DNA of 64,000 bases from Pectinophora gossypiella. Lineage: Eukaryota; Arthropoda; Insecta; Lepidoptera; Gelechiidae. Location of the stretch: positions 2,356,001-2,420,000 of the forward strand of contig NC_065406.1 in assembly GCF_024362695.1 (NCBI RefSeq), given 5' to 3'. Under the pieces are notes generated by a model that did no database searches, had not been told where the DNA came from, and saw only the letters and a program-made list of their open reading frames with translations. The translations under genes and the position numbers were made by a program. Below are positions 27,601-40,400 of the stretch, in pieces; position 1 is the stretch's first letter; each line of letters starts with the position of its first letter.

Positions 27601-28267
27601 CATTTTACAAACTTTTGTAACATTTTTGTGCCAAGGTGCTTTTTATAATATCATTTTAATATCTTTTTATTAATTTTCTTGACTCTTTGAGCCGTTCAGT
27701 CGTTTTGTCTCGTAAGAGAAATCGCTTTGCCGTTTGTGTGTCGTAGCTTTGTTGCTTAAATGTCCTTTTGATGTTTGAATGGTATGTTAAGCCAATGTCT
27801 ACTTTTGTTGACACTTCATACAAAAAACCTCGTTTTACACAGACACTACACATTGACGTTATCGTGCACGCGCATCTATGTGTGTGACGTCTGATCTCCA
27901 TACGATTGAAGACTAAAGTAAGACCGAGGGGGGTGAGGTAAACTTGTTCAGCCGCTGGTGGGGAGCGGAGAGTTGCCTTTCCACGTATTATTATTCTTTA
28001 TTCTATAGTAATAGTTAAACTTTGAGAAATCCAAATTAGGTTTTAATAACTGCGTTTGTGCCAACCACTGCCATCTAGTGATAGAAAACGGAACTGACGG
28101 TTCGTAGTAGCGGCATTATTTTTTCAAGGACATAAAAATTGCTGTAAATATAGGACCATCACCGCAACAAAGCGACAAGCTACGGTAAATCCTCAACACG
28201 ATCAAATCTAACGTTACAATTGGCGAAAATTTACAGTCAATGTAATCTTAAAACTTAACAATGTTGT
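24691..28267 (-). other. Downstream flank / probable long 3' UTR of Notch
   Basis: AT-rich, no long frame, and much poorer in recognisable repeats than the rest of the window: only a MITE family G end at 25216-25312 and a family D repeat at 27810-28005. It directly follows the Notch stop. It probably holds the Notch 3' UTR, but the poly(A) site cannot be fixed; several AATAAA motifs occur on the minus strand. Confidence 0.45.
27810..28005 (+). repeat. Repeat family D copy in the Notch 3' flank
   Basis: About 190 bp from GACACTTCATACAAAAAACC to GAGAGTTGCCTTTCCACG. Its 3' end has TTTATT at 27997-28002, which is AATAAA on the Notch strand, about 265 bases after the stop codon. Confidence 0.8.
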
Positions 28268-28461
28268 CTAAATATAGATGGCTTCCGTGGCCCCTTTGTT
28301 GGTCTGTTGTATGTCGTTTGGGGAAAGGGCGGCGCGGTCGGACCAGTCCGAGTGGGGCGACTGCGTGAGTGGTGTTTGGGGGGATGGGGTGGACCAGTGG
28401 TCCGGAGACTCGGGGGAGGGGGTCGGAAATGTGTCACCGATGCCCCAACTGCCGTACAGAC
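28268..28461 (-). CDS. Notch: Notch exon 28 of those seen: PEST tail and stop
   Basis: Encodes FPTPSPESPDHW, many S/T-P pairs, SPHSDWSD and the terminal EAIYI, then TAG (28270-28268). This is the degron that limits the life of the Notch intracellular domain. Its first two bases complete the glycine begun in the previous exon. Confidence 0.95.
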
Positions 28462-31400
28462 CTGTGAAGAAAAAGTGTGGTTGTTGAATTTGCAAATATT
28501 CTCAGTCTGTGAAAGACAGCCGACTTCCGTAACTCGCACACATTTGCCACTGGTGCTTCTTCTATCGTGTGGGTTGTGAGGTGGAGTACCACCCTCATCA
28601 CCTCTGGTGTCAGGGTTACTATTGAGCCGCCAAAGGCCCCTGACATGGCTCATGACAACGACTACTTATTTACATCAGTAAGTAGTAACCGCGACCAACG
28701 GCTTAACGTGTCCATCTTGCTTTCGGACAATCTGGTGATCAGCCAGTAATGTCCCAACCAAACTAGGGACCACAAACTAATTTTTGTGATATTTCCCCAC
28801 CGGGAATCGAACCCTGATCGAACTGGTGCTGATTCCAGTACACACCATCTAATTTTATTTTAAGTTATACCTGTCATTTTCTTATCCGCCGAAAAAAGGG
28901 ACGGGTAATCGACAAGCATAACATTTATGGAACACACTTAAATTTTAGGCAGGAATTTAAACCCCTCGCAAATTTTTTATATTGGCCAATAACCCGACAG
29001 AATTGGGTTGACAGCATACGTCAAATGGGTTGCATGCCAGCGAAGTTATTCATTCATTTTAAAATTAACAGTTGTCAATTATCCGTCCCTTTCCTTTTCA
29101 GCGGATAAGAAAATGATGGGTATAACTTAAAATAAAATTAGGAGGTGTCTGCAGGAATCGGGGCCATTATGTCTTATCGCCTTTGTATTCGGATCTTGTA
29201 GCGTCTGCACTCGGGACAAACTATGTCAATTTTAAATCGATATGTTCATAGGTGGAGCCGTGTAGCTCGATTGCCTCTCACTTTGAGGTCACAGGTTCGA
29301 ATCCAGTACAGGCATAAACCAATGATTTGTCGAATTTGTTTTAGAATTCATGTTTGGATTATAAATTATTATCACGTGCTCAGAGGTGAAGGTAAACATC
29401 GTGAGGAAACCCGCTTTAACGAGAAATGCACTCGAAGGTATGTGACCTAACGTGTATTGGGCTGGTTTTCCCTTCGCTTCTGTAAAAAACCGGACCTGTC
29501 AAATCTTCAGGTTAGGTAAGCGGACCCTGTGAAGAACGGGATAATGCTAGGGATATGATGATCTTCATAGGTTACACAACAAGGGATCTCCTACAGTCAT
29601 GGGTTAGGTCGGTCTTCTATAAGACATCTAAAGTGATTTTAAATACATACCAGACATAAGGTTGGTGATGGCGGGGTGCTGCGCGCCCTGCACCTGCCCA
29701 AGCGCAGCCGCGTGCGTCATCACCGCTTGGAGTTGCGTATTGTGCTGGCCGTTAGCACCTGAAAAATAAAATAGCAATTAAAATTGGTTTGTTTTGTTCG
29801 TGTACAGGGGGGGGGGGGTTTGTGGTCACGGGGAGTTCGAACCGGACCACATAGGCCTGCACCAATGAGTTATTAAATTGGCTTAAGTGCAGTTGTCACA
29901 AATACATTTGGCTCGACCATTATAAACGGCGATACGGCTCACCATATACCACGTTGGTCTAACAGAAAGCTCGGTGAGGTGTGGGTACTTAGTTCTTTTT
30001 GGACATCCAAGTGCGATATAGTCGTGAACTTTTGTTGAGTTGCGTTGAAACAAAATCTAAAATGCAATATTGCAATTTGTCATTTATTGCGCATATTATA
30101 AACGTAGGTACGTAAGTTCGCAGTGTCAACAAATGTCAAATGGCAATATTGCTTTTATAGATGAATCGCTTCAATATGGCCTTTTTACTTGTAACCCTAG
30201 ACAGTATTATAATTGCTACTTAATTTTGTAACATAAAACTGAAAAACATAATTACAATAAAAATAAAACTCAAAAATACGGTACTCACTAAGATGCGCGA
30301 GCGCCGAGTATGCGGCGGCGTCGAGCTGGTGTTGGTGCGAGTGGCGTAGCGCCGCCATGTGCGCCGGCGACGTCGGCAGCGACGGCCGCGACTTGCCCGG
30401 CGACGGAGATCCTGTGATACAAGTATTATGTAAATAACTATTGCCGAATTATCTATAGTTTTTTATGGTGAAAGAATTTTCGAGTAGTTATTCCGAGGGC
30501 AGCAGTAACTGTCAGTACTATTCAGAGGCGGAGGACAGGAGTCTTAGCACGGCTTTGAAATAGTCTACTCCGGGCGCCATCCCACAGAGTACTGCGGGGC
30601 GGAACGCAAGAGGGTAAAAAGTAGCATGGATAATGCTACACCGACAAGAGCGTGGCTCTTAAATTACCAACGAAGTTTTCAATAGCGACACCACGAAATA
30701 CAAGGAATCTTCCTCCAAGAAGCTTTTTACATACAACTAATCAAATAAATGCTTATTTTCACATCATCTTCTTCTATCGTGTGGGTTGTGAGGTGAATTA
30801 CCAACCTCATCAACCCTGGTGTCAGGGTTACTATTGAGCCGGCATGTCATGACTCATATAACGACTACGTACTTACATCAGTAAGTAGTAACCGGGACCA
30901 GGCTTAACGTGCCTTCCGAAGCACGGATCGTCTTACTTTCGGACAATCAGGTGATCAGCCTGTAATGTCCTAACCAAACTAGGGACCACAAAGTATTTTT
31001 TGTGATTTGTCCCCACTGGGAATCGAACCCAGGACCTCCGGATCGTGAGCCCACCGCTCAACCACTGGACCACGGAGGCCGTTTTATGAGATTTCAGATC
31101 AGAATTTTCAGATTACTCAGTTTTTATAAAAATACGGATCTTTCCTCTTACCTATATACGCGTGTGGCGAAGTCGTGTGGTTACTGTGTGTGGGAGAGTG
31201 GTTGGAATAGGGCGGCGAAAGCGACGCCCCGAGCGCGCCGCCGCCGTACGACTGATGGAGCGCCTGACCCGTCTGGAAACATAACCAAACATTAAAAATA
31301 CTATAATGACAATGTCGTACATTCCTGTATCTTTTATGGAACAAGTCAAAATATTGAAAGGTTGGCCGACTTTTTCTTCTGGGGGATTAAAAAGGCCACA

Positions 31401-34400
31401 TACGTAGGGCAAATCGACAAACGCGTTGTCGATTACTGGCTGTATAATACTGTATAATAATACTTATAATAAAGTTCACGAGTTGTTTCTCAGTAACTAG
31501 CGAACGGTCTGTAGTAAGTGGTAAGTTGTTTACCTTAACGCAGTCTTCATAGCTGGGCGGCTGTTTGTGCTGCATGAGTTGCTCTATACCGGCGAATTGC
31601 GCTATCGCATTCGAGTACAGAGACGTCGCGTCGTACGGCGACGGCAAGTCCTGAAACACATATATAATCAGCCATTTTGTTACACTAACACAGTTAGCTC
31701 GACAGATTACAGATGGCGACAGGCTCACCACCTATCACGTTGGTCTAACAAAAAGTCGCACAGTTATTGTATGAGAATGGCCTCCACCAGTGGTTGACCG
31801 TTAGGCTCACGATCCGGAGGTCCCTGGTTCGAATCCCGGTGGGGACATATCACAAAAATCACTTTGTGATCCCTAGTTTGGTTAGGACATTACAGGCTGA
31901 TCAACCTGATTGTCCAAAAAGTAAAATGATCCGTGATTCGGAAGGCACTTTAAGCCGTAGGTCCCGGTTACTACTTACAGATGTAAGTAACTAGTCATTA
32001 CATGAGCCATATCAGGGGCCTTTGGCGGGGCTCATGGTAACGACTACTAACTTATCAGATGGCACCTTTACCACAACCACACCCCGGACACTTCAGACTT
32101 CGTTTTCACAAATATAATACATTGACGTAATCGTACACGCGTATCTGTGTGTGTGACACCATATATGTTTGAAGACTAAACTATGTTCGAGGGGAGGGGG
32201 AGGTAAACCTAGCTCAACCGCTGGTGGCGAAGAGTTTTGCCGTTCTATACATGTTGTGCCGACCCCTCTTAGAGTGGGATAAGGGCAGGAGAATGATGAT
32301 AATGCTACAATTTTTTTACCAAATTCACGCGATAATACAAAGGCAAGACAATGTTGTACGTTACCTGTAAATTTTGGAGCGGTGATTCAACTGGACTGAG
32401 ACTGGAGCCGAGGCTCTCAACGCTCTGTGGCACCTCCTGCGCCACTTTCTTGTTGTTCTTTTTTACACTCGGTTTCCTGTTACAAACAAAATACTTTGTT
32501 ATTATATTGTACCAGCTTTCAGGAACTAGCAGGCGGGTTAGTTATCCATAGCATTCAACTCTTTACCAGGCGAAAGACCTCGGAACAAGGTCGATAATCA
32601 GTGACTTAGCCCCGTGCTGCGACCTCACAGTAAGTCCAACTGGGTTACCTCGGCTACATTATATACGTACTTAAGTGTAAAATTATTGTTATAAAACACA
32701 AGAGGCGTAAGAGGGCTTGGGATGAGTCTTCCGTATGTGACGCTTCTTATCCAGGGCTACAAAGCACAAAACAGATATAACAGACATGATAAGGGGCATA
32801 GTATACTGAATCACAAGAGTACAAACCGTCTGATGGCAGTGTGCTGCATATTGTTGTTGTCGTACCCCTGGTCGGGGCTGTCGGGGCCTGCCTTGGCGCG
32901 AGGCTTCTTGGGCTTCCCCTTGGCCCCGGACGCGCTGATCACCGTAGGCTGGCTGATCAGCTGCGGGTGAGGGTTTGGTGACGCTGCGGAAGAAGTGACA
33001 AGAAATCAGTATAATATCACGTCTCAATCTACATCATTTCGCAAGGTTATGGCTGAGGAGAAGAAATGACAAGAAACTGCAACAGCAAGGCAACATCTTT
33101 TAAATCAAGTTGTTTTCGATGAGGGTCACGAGTTCAGAAAACTTGCTGCGCAAGAATTAAAAAGGTTGGAAAATTCAACTCACGCATAAGATGATGGTGT
33201 TGAGGCGGTGGCCGCGGGCAGTGCTCGTCTAGTAGCCTTACAATATCATCGTGCATCCGTTCTTGAGCCACGTCTCGCGGAAGACGGTCCATGTGGTCCG
33301 TAATCTCTCTGTTAGCCATAGCGTCGAGGAGGGCTCGGCACGCGCCATATGAGCCTTCTCGCGCGCCTAGGAAGAGAGGCGTTTCGTCCTGTAGGGAAGA
33401 GAAGAGTTATAGCGCGTTTTTGGTAACGAAGACCAGATATAGATGTCTGATTTCCCAGTTTTTATCCGAAAAATAGTAGTACTGCTATCAGATACTTATC
33501 CGACAGATAGAGTATCAAAGTGTATAGTTTATCAGCTTATAATGACGCTGGAATATTCCCTGAAATTACCGTAAGATTAACACAAGACAATTTAAATAAC
33601 TAAATTCTGAAAACGTGAATCATCTATCGGATAACGCCAGTAGTTATGAGTTACTTATATAACAAATACCGTAAATTGGCAAACATGAAATGTCTTTACA
33701 ACCTCTTAACTGTAAAGTAATGTTCTTTCCATCGTATTGATGTCAACTAGAAACACTACTACATACACTAGAGTTTACATAACTAGTAAAAAACTACCAA
33801 CCTTATCATCCTGCGCGTCTCTGTTAGCGCCATGCATTAGTAGTACATTGACGGCATCGACATTATTGACAGCTGCTGCCCAGTGCAGCGCTGTCTTGCC
33901 GCTATTATCTGACGCGTTAATATCCGCGTCTGCGTTGATCAGATCCTCTACCATGCCTTCTATCGCCAGCCTGAGGAGAAAAGAACGGTAAGATGTTTGA
34001 TAAAAGTTTAGATTTAAGTACTTTTTTTTTTTCATTCAAAGCTCTCAAGCTCGTAGGAGGTTAACCAGTTTGAACAGCTCTGCTTGAAAGGATAACAGAT
34101 ACAAACTTTCTTTTGGTCACAGTAAGAGTTCATGGTAGACCGTCAGATTACAATTAGTATCCTTCTGAATAGCGACATATTTATTATACATACACACATG
34201 TCATCACCGCTGTATCCCCGAAGGAATAGTTTAGTATTTTTCAAATTTTACCAACCCAATGGTTCAAATTAAATTTTCGAATCAAAACTTAGCTTCTTCT
34301 ATCGTGTGGATTGTGAGGTGAATTACCAACCCCATCAACCCTGGTATCAAGGTTATTACTGAGTCGCCATAGGCCCCCGACATGACTCATGTAACGACTA

Positions 34401-37400
34401 CGTACTTACATCAGTAAGTAATAACCGGGACCAACGGTTTAACGTGCCTTCTGAAACACGGATCATCTTACTTTTGGACAATCAGGTGATCGGCCTGTAA
34501 TGTCCTAACCAAACTAGGGATCACAAAGTGATTTTTGTGATTTGTCTTCACTGGGGTTCGAACCCGGGTCCTCTGGATCGTGAGCACAACGCTCAACCAC
34601 TGGACCACGTGCTTAACTGTAGCGATGATTTTTCTCTCCTTACCTAGCAGCCAAGATAAGCGGGGTGGTGCCATCATGCATTCTAGCGTTCAGATTGGTA
34701 GCTCTGTTCCTCAGCAGGATCTGGAAGACACCCATGGCATCGGCAGCTACCGCGGCGTGCAGTGGAGTCCTGCCTGTGTTGTCTTGTGAGTTCGCGTCTG
34801 CGCCGGCGTCGAGCAGGCGTTTTGCTGCGTCTGCTCTTGCATATCTGTTGAGGAAGTTAAGGGTTTAAGTCGAGAATTATTTTTAACATTGTTTGATCAG
34901 ACAAATAGAAAAGCTAAAGGCTCTCAAGCGATATGTTACTGCTGTGATATTTTTTTCTTAAAAACATTAGCATACAACTATATTCCTAATTGGAGTAGTC
35001 AGAGGGAAATCCATCGCAAGATGAACTTATTGGCCCGCTTCACCGAGTTTTGTATTTTTCTTTTTTGTTTTATATTCTAGAGCCAATAAGAATATTCAAA
35101 ATAGTCAACGAAATTTCAGTCTTCGTCTTGTTGGTGACATCTCCTTCGATATTTAAATTGTCATAATTTTGAAATAATATTTTCTGAGATCGCCCAGAAA
35201 GCATCGAGGGACAAGAGTAATAAGAAACCGTATTTACCTAGCAGCAAGATGCAGACTAGTTTCTCCAGTCTTGTCCATAGCGGCGTTTAGTTGCGCGCCT
35301 TGTGCCACCAGCTCAGATATGATGTGTGCCGTCTGTTCGTCTTCAGCATCAGAGCCAGTGTCCAACCCTCCTCCTCGCACGGCTGCTACCATGAGAGGAG
35401 TCATGCCGAGAGGACCTCTAGAGTCTACGTCAACGTGGCCATCGTGCTGTGGAGAAAAAAGCATTCATTATAATTTGTTGTACGTAGATAGGTATTTGGA
35501 AATGCGTGCTAAGGCTTCATTGTATTTTTTTTTATTAAATTGTGGTATCACTATTGAAAACTTATCCTATATTCGTACCAAAAAGATAACATAAGATAAT
35601 TGATTATGATTGATGGATGAGCTCTTGTAAACATGTACTCGTATGAAAGTGAAATTGTGTTTTGTACTACTGTCAATGGATTCATAGTCGTTCGATTTTT
35701 TTTAATCAGAAGATATAAAATAGATATAATAATACTTACGATTGCAGGTGGTGTCATCATGCTCGGTGGAACTCTGATATCGGCGGCATCCAAATGCTGT
35801 TGGGTCCATACTCTGGAGTCGTGTCCAGCTTCTTCGTAATCTGTAATCGCTGTATGGTCTGAGGCATAACCTCCCGGTGCTCCGTTCGCATCTCCTGGAC
35901 CTCTCGCCCTCTTGGCCCGAGGAGGAGCCGACCCATCGTCGTCATCATCAGACCAATGTGGCGGACCCATATGACCCCCATTGATATCAACATCGATACA
36001 TCCCATGGAGCCTTTGTTCAGATTCCTCATTTCCTGACCATCGGGACCACGGCGTCTCGATCTCCGTCTTGTTGAAGAGTTATTACGAATAAACCCTTCC
36101 GGGAACCATGTTATTCCTGCCGCTCGTTTCCTTTGAGCAGTCACTAAGACTCCTATTAGTAAACCGGCTAGTAAGACTAATATGACCCCAATAAAGACGT
36201 ATTTAGAATTTGGCGGCGTGTCTTCCGTGTCTGGAGCTAGAACGCCTTTGACTTGGAATATGGGGAAGTCTGGTGACAAGGAGTGTTTCGACGCTGTTGC
36301 TGCTAAGAACTCCGCAGCTTCACGCGCCGAAAAGAAACATTCAGAACCTGACATGGTCGTGCACTTTCTATTATCAATTTCCAAATACACTTGCACTCCA
36401 GATTGGGCTTTCTCCGTGAAGAATATGTGGTGTTTCTTGCCGAACTCAGTATCTTGCAGACCAACATCTGTAGTTCCTTTCCATGGGTAAACCATATCAT
36501 TCCCTAGATGGTCTTTCTTTATAACCACTGTGGTTCGTAGTTGGTGGCCCAAATCTCTAAGGAAAGCTATGGAGTTTTCTTTGAAAGTTCTCATGTCCAT
36601 TAGTAAGATAATTGACATTACACCTTCGGCTAGATCGGGCGGTTCATTCTCACAATCAAGACCGTCCCAGTTACATTCAGCGTTGTTACAGCCGTAGTCG
36701 CAGTGTCCGTTGGCGTAATGTTTCTGGCAGTAAGCGTCATAGATTGGGTTGCAGCGCTGTAACGATTTCTCACAATCCCTTCCATCGAACAGACATGCTT
36801 GAGTGTTACAAACTTCATTACATTCGCCGTTCATAAAGACTTCCCAACATTTTATCGGTGCGGTGCAATTTGCCCATGGATTTATGCCCAATGAACAATC
36901 GTTTCCGTCGAATTCGCAGGCATATGTGTTACATTCTTCATCGCAATGGTGGTCGGCTTGTTTTTCTTTGCAGCCCATTTTGACGCATTGTTCCCTTTGG
37001 AAAGCCAAGTCTAGTTCTTGAAGAGTTAGTGTGTTCTTGACAGGGCTCCCATAGCCTCCTCGGGAGTGAGGATCATGGATATCGCAGTTCTTTCCAGTCC
37101 ATTGTCTTGGGCAATAACAAAGATAATCACCAGGTTTGTCAATGCATCTTGCTTCTGGATGTTTACAGGGGTTGCTGAGGCATTCGTTTTTGAAGTCAAT
37201 TTCGCAGTTCACACCTGATAGTCCGGATGGACAATCGCAGACGTAACCTCCTATGTCTGATGTTCTACAGTAGCCTCCATTTTGACATGGATTAGAATCG
37301 CAAGCGTAGCCTGAGTACTCGCAGTTTTTACCATAGAATCCATCGTTGCATAGACATTCGTGACCACCCTGGATAGCAGTGCAAATACCTCCATTTTGAC

Positions 37401-40400
37401 AAGGTGAGTTTGCGCAGAAGTTGACTTTGGCATCACAATGTCTTCCCATGTATCCGGGTTTACAGTTGCAGTGGTAATCATTGATCAGTTGAACACAGTC
37501 TTGAGTTCCAGGTGAAGCGCACGGATTAGAAAGACATTCGTTGATGTCTCCTTCACATCTTGGCCCTACAAAACCTGGAGGGCACTTACATTCGAAACCA
37601 CCAACTTTATCTATGCATGTACCGTTATTGTGACAAGCGTCTTGCTTACAATCGTTGACGTTGATCTCGCAAATCTTCCCTAGAGTACCAAAAGGACACG
37701 AGCAGGAGAAGTTGTTGATCAGATCATGGCAAGTTCCTCCGTTTTGGCAAGGATTTGGTAGACAATCGTTAACGTTCAACTCGCAGTTTTGACCTTGAAA
37801 TCCCTTGGCACATTGGCACTGGTAAGTTCCAACGAGGTCCTTGCATATGGCTCCGTTTTGGCAAGGGGCTGAGTCGCATTCGTTAATTTCCTTTTGGCAG
37901 TAGGATCCAGTGTAGCCATCGAGACAGTGGCAGCGGTGTGAGTTGCCAATATCTTCGCAAGATCCGTTGTTGCAAAGTTGCTTGAGTTTTACTCCTGCAG
38001 AGACAAAAAAAAATTATTTAATTTTAGTCCTTCCAAAGCCTTGTTACTCAATAGATGAAAACAAGCTGCTACTAAAATAAATTGAGATGCTCTTTACCTT
38101 TTGAGGTTGGAAAATACAGACCATTTCTATTAACATTAACTGGAAGAGTCTAGTAAAAACAATCGTTGGAAGAAAGTAACACACTTACCTTTCCTTATAG
38201 AGGCGTCTTTACAAGATACCATTTCCACGTCGCAAAGCTTGCCAGACCAGCCAGGGGCACAGGTGCAGGTGTATTGAGGTCCCTTCTGAGAGCATGTCGC
38301 GCCATTCTCGCAAGGATTGTTTTCGCACCTGCATACAAGTAGTTAAGGTGAAATTACAGTAATATTTTACTAAATATTAACCGTTTCCAGTCGGTAAGCC
38401 ACATGCCTTGGTTTGTTATTTAGAAAACCTGCTACTACTTGTTAAGAATATCTTTCATTCCTCGTTCTCAAACATCTAACCTTCATTCTAGAGAAAATGA
38501 TATAAGATTTCAACAATGCCTTCATATGTACTTAACCCTACACGCAGTGTCTATTGTACGAAGGCCGCGATATATATATCACGAGTGATATGTATCCCGT
38601 ACCTCAAGAGCAGGGAAGTGACAAAATACTCAGTCGGTAAGATGTTTCATAAGCACGAGCAAAAAGCGAAGAAGTCCATAGTATAATTATGAAAAGCGAT
38701 GAAGTGAAGTAAGACTCACCAATCAACGAAACCCTCGCAATGCTTCCCGGTGTATCCGTAGGGACAGTGGCAGGTGTAGTGTGTCACGTGGTCGTGGCAT
38801 GTCGCGCCGTTGTCGCAGGGCGAGCTGTCGCACATGTTGATACGGAACTGGCAGTTGGAACCCGTGTAGCTGGGGAAGAAGACATAGAATAAATTATGAT
38901 TACAACAACATAACAATCAACAGGATCAAGCCTGTATCCCCCGTGGGCAGTGACATCGTAACGAATACTAAAGGGAATGATTCAGACTTGATTGTAAGTT
39001 AATATCAAGTGGATTTTTCGGTTGCAAAGTTCATGATTTATTTTAGTTTTTTAAATTTCAATTCTATACTTATGCGATGGAAAATTCCACTGGATATTAT
39101 CTCAGAATCATGATCTGAATCATCTCTCAAAGTTTTCGTTACGATGTCACTAACACCCTGTATACATCCGCTCCTCGCCAGCTATGTTTAAATTTCTTAA
39201 GACCGAATACCCTTTTAAAATTCAAACCCTTTTAAAACTATTGTGAACCTCAGGGGCGAACCTATTGCTATTACCAGACACAAAACCTGGAAACCACGTA
39301 ATATCAATTATCTATGATTTAAATTCAGAACAACTTTCTCATATCTGTGGATCTAAACATGAATTAAATGTCATAAAATCGAATTTAGTGTTTTAGAGCT
39401 GAAGCCAGGATTCTAGTTTGTGACATTACAATATAAGTGGACGCCGTTGCATTTTTAAATACTTGTTATATTTTTTTATGATTTTTAATGTAATGTACCT
39501 GTTTGTCTGTATCTGTGGTGTCTGAACGCTTCTCCGAACAGAACTACCACGGACAAACAAAATGTATATTCAAATGAATGATCCAGTGACATAACTTCGC
39601 AAGAGTTGCAGTCGAAAGCACTTGCATTAGGTAATTTAATATTTTTACGGAATTTGAAGCTGGTTAGCGGTTGATGCCAAGGGGACAATTATCAAGAATA
39701 TCTTACCCAGGCGGACAGGAGCAGTTGTAAGAGTTGATGCCGTCGATGCAGCTGCCGCCGTTCATGCAGCTGGACTCGGTGCAATCCTCGTCGTTGGTCT
39801 GACAGTTGATGCCAGAGAAGCCCAGTGGACATGTGCACGTGTACGATGCCACATACTGAAAGAGAGAGAGAATTCGTTAGATTAAGAATAAAAATGAGGG
39901 TTTTTTTGACGCGAGTTGTTGTAAATTTGCCGGCCGGAAAAATGGGTAGGGTACATTTAAGACAACAGGCCTGAAGGCGCGGAGTTGGACGCAAACTCTC
40001 TGCGAAAATTATATTTGAAAGAATTATTCGACAATACAACTTATTTAATTACCTGGTTGCAAGTAGCGCCGTTCATGCAAGGATGAGACTGACACTCGTC
40101 GATGTCAACCTCACAGTGCTTGCCGGCGAACCCACTTGCGCACACGCAGTTGTAGTCGCCGATGCTGTCAAGACACGTCGCTCCGTTTTGACAGGGGACT
40201 GAAAATAATAGCATGAATATTAATGTTGCTTCAGTGTCCGTAAATGTTTTCTTTTTGTTTTGTTGAGTTATTTATCAGCTCAACTCTTGGTCCTTATTTT
40301 TATGCATGCGAAATTGCTCTCTTCTCGACCTTAAGAATGGAATCGAAAAATATAAACATAGTTTATTTCCAAACTAAACAATAACAGGAAGAAGCTTATC

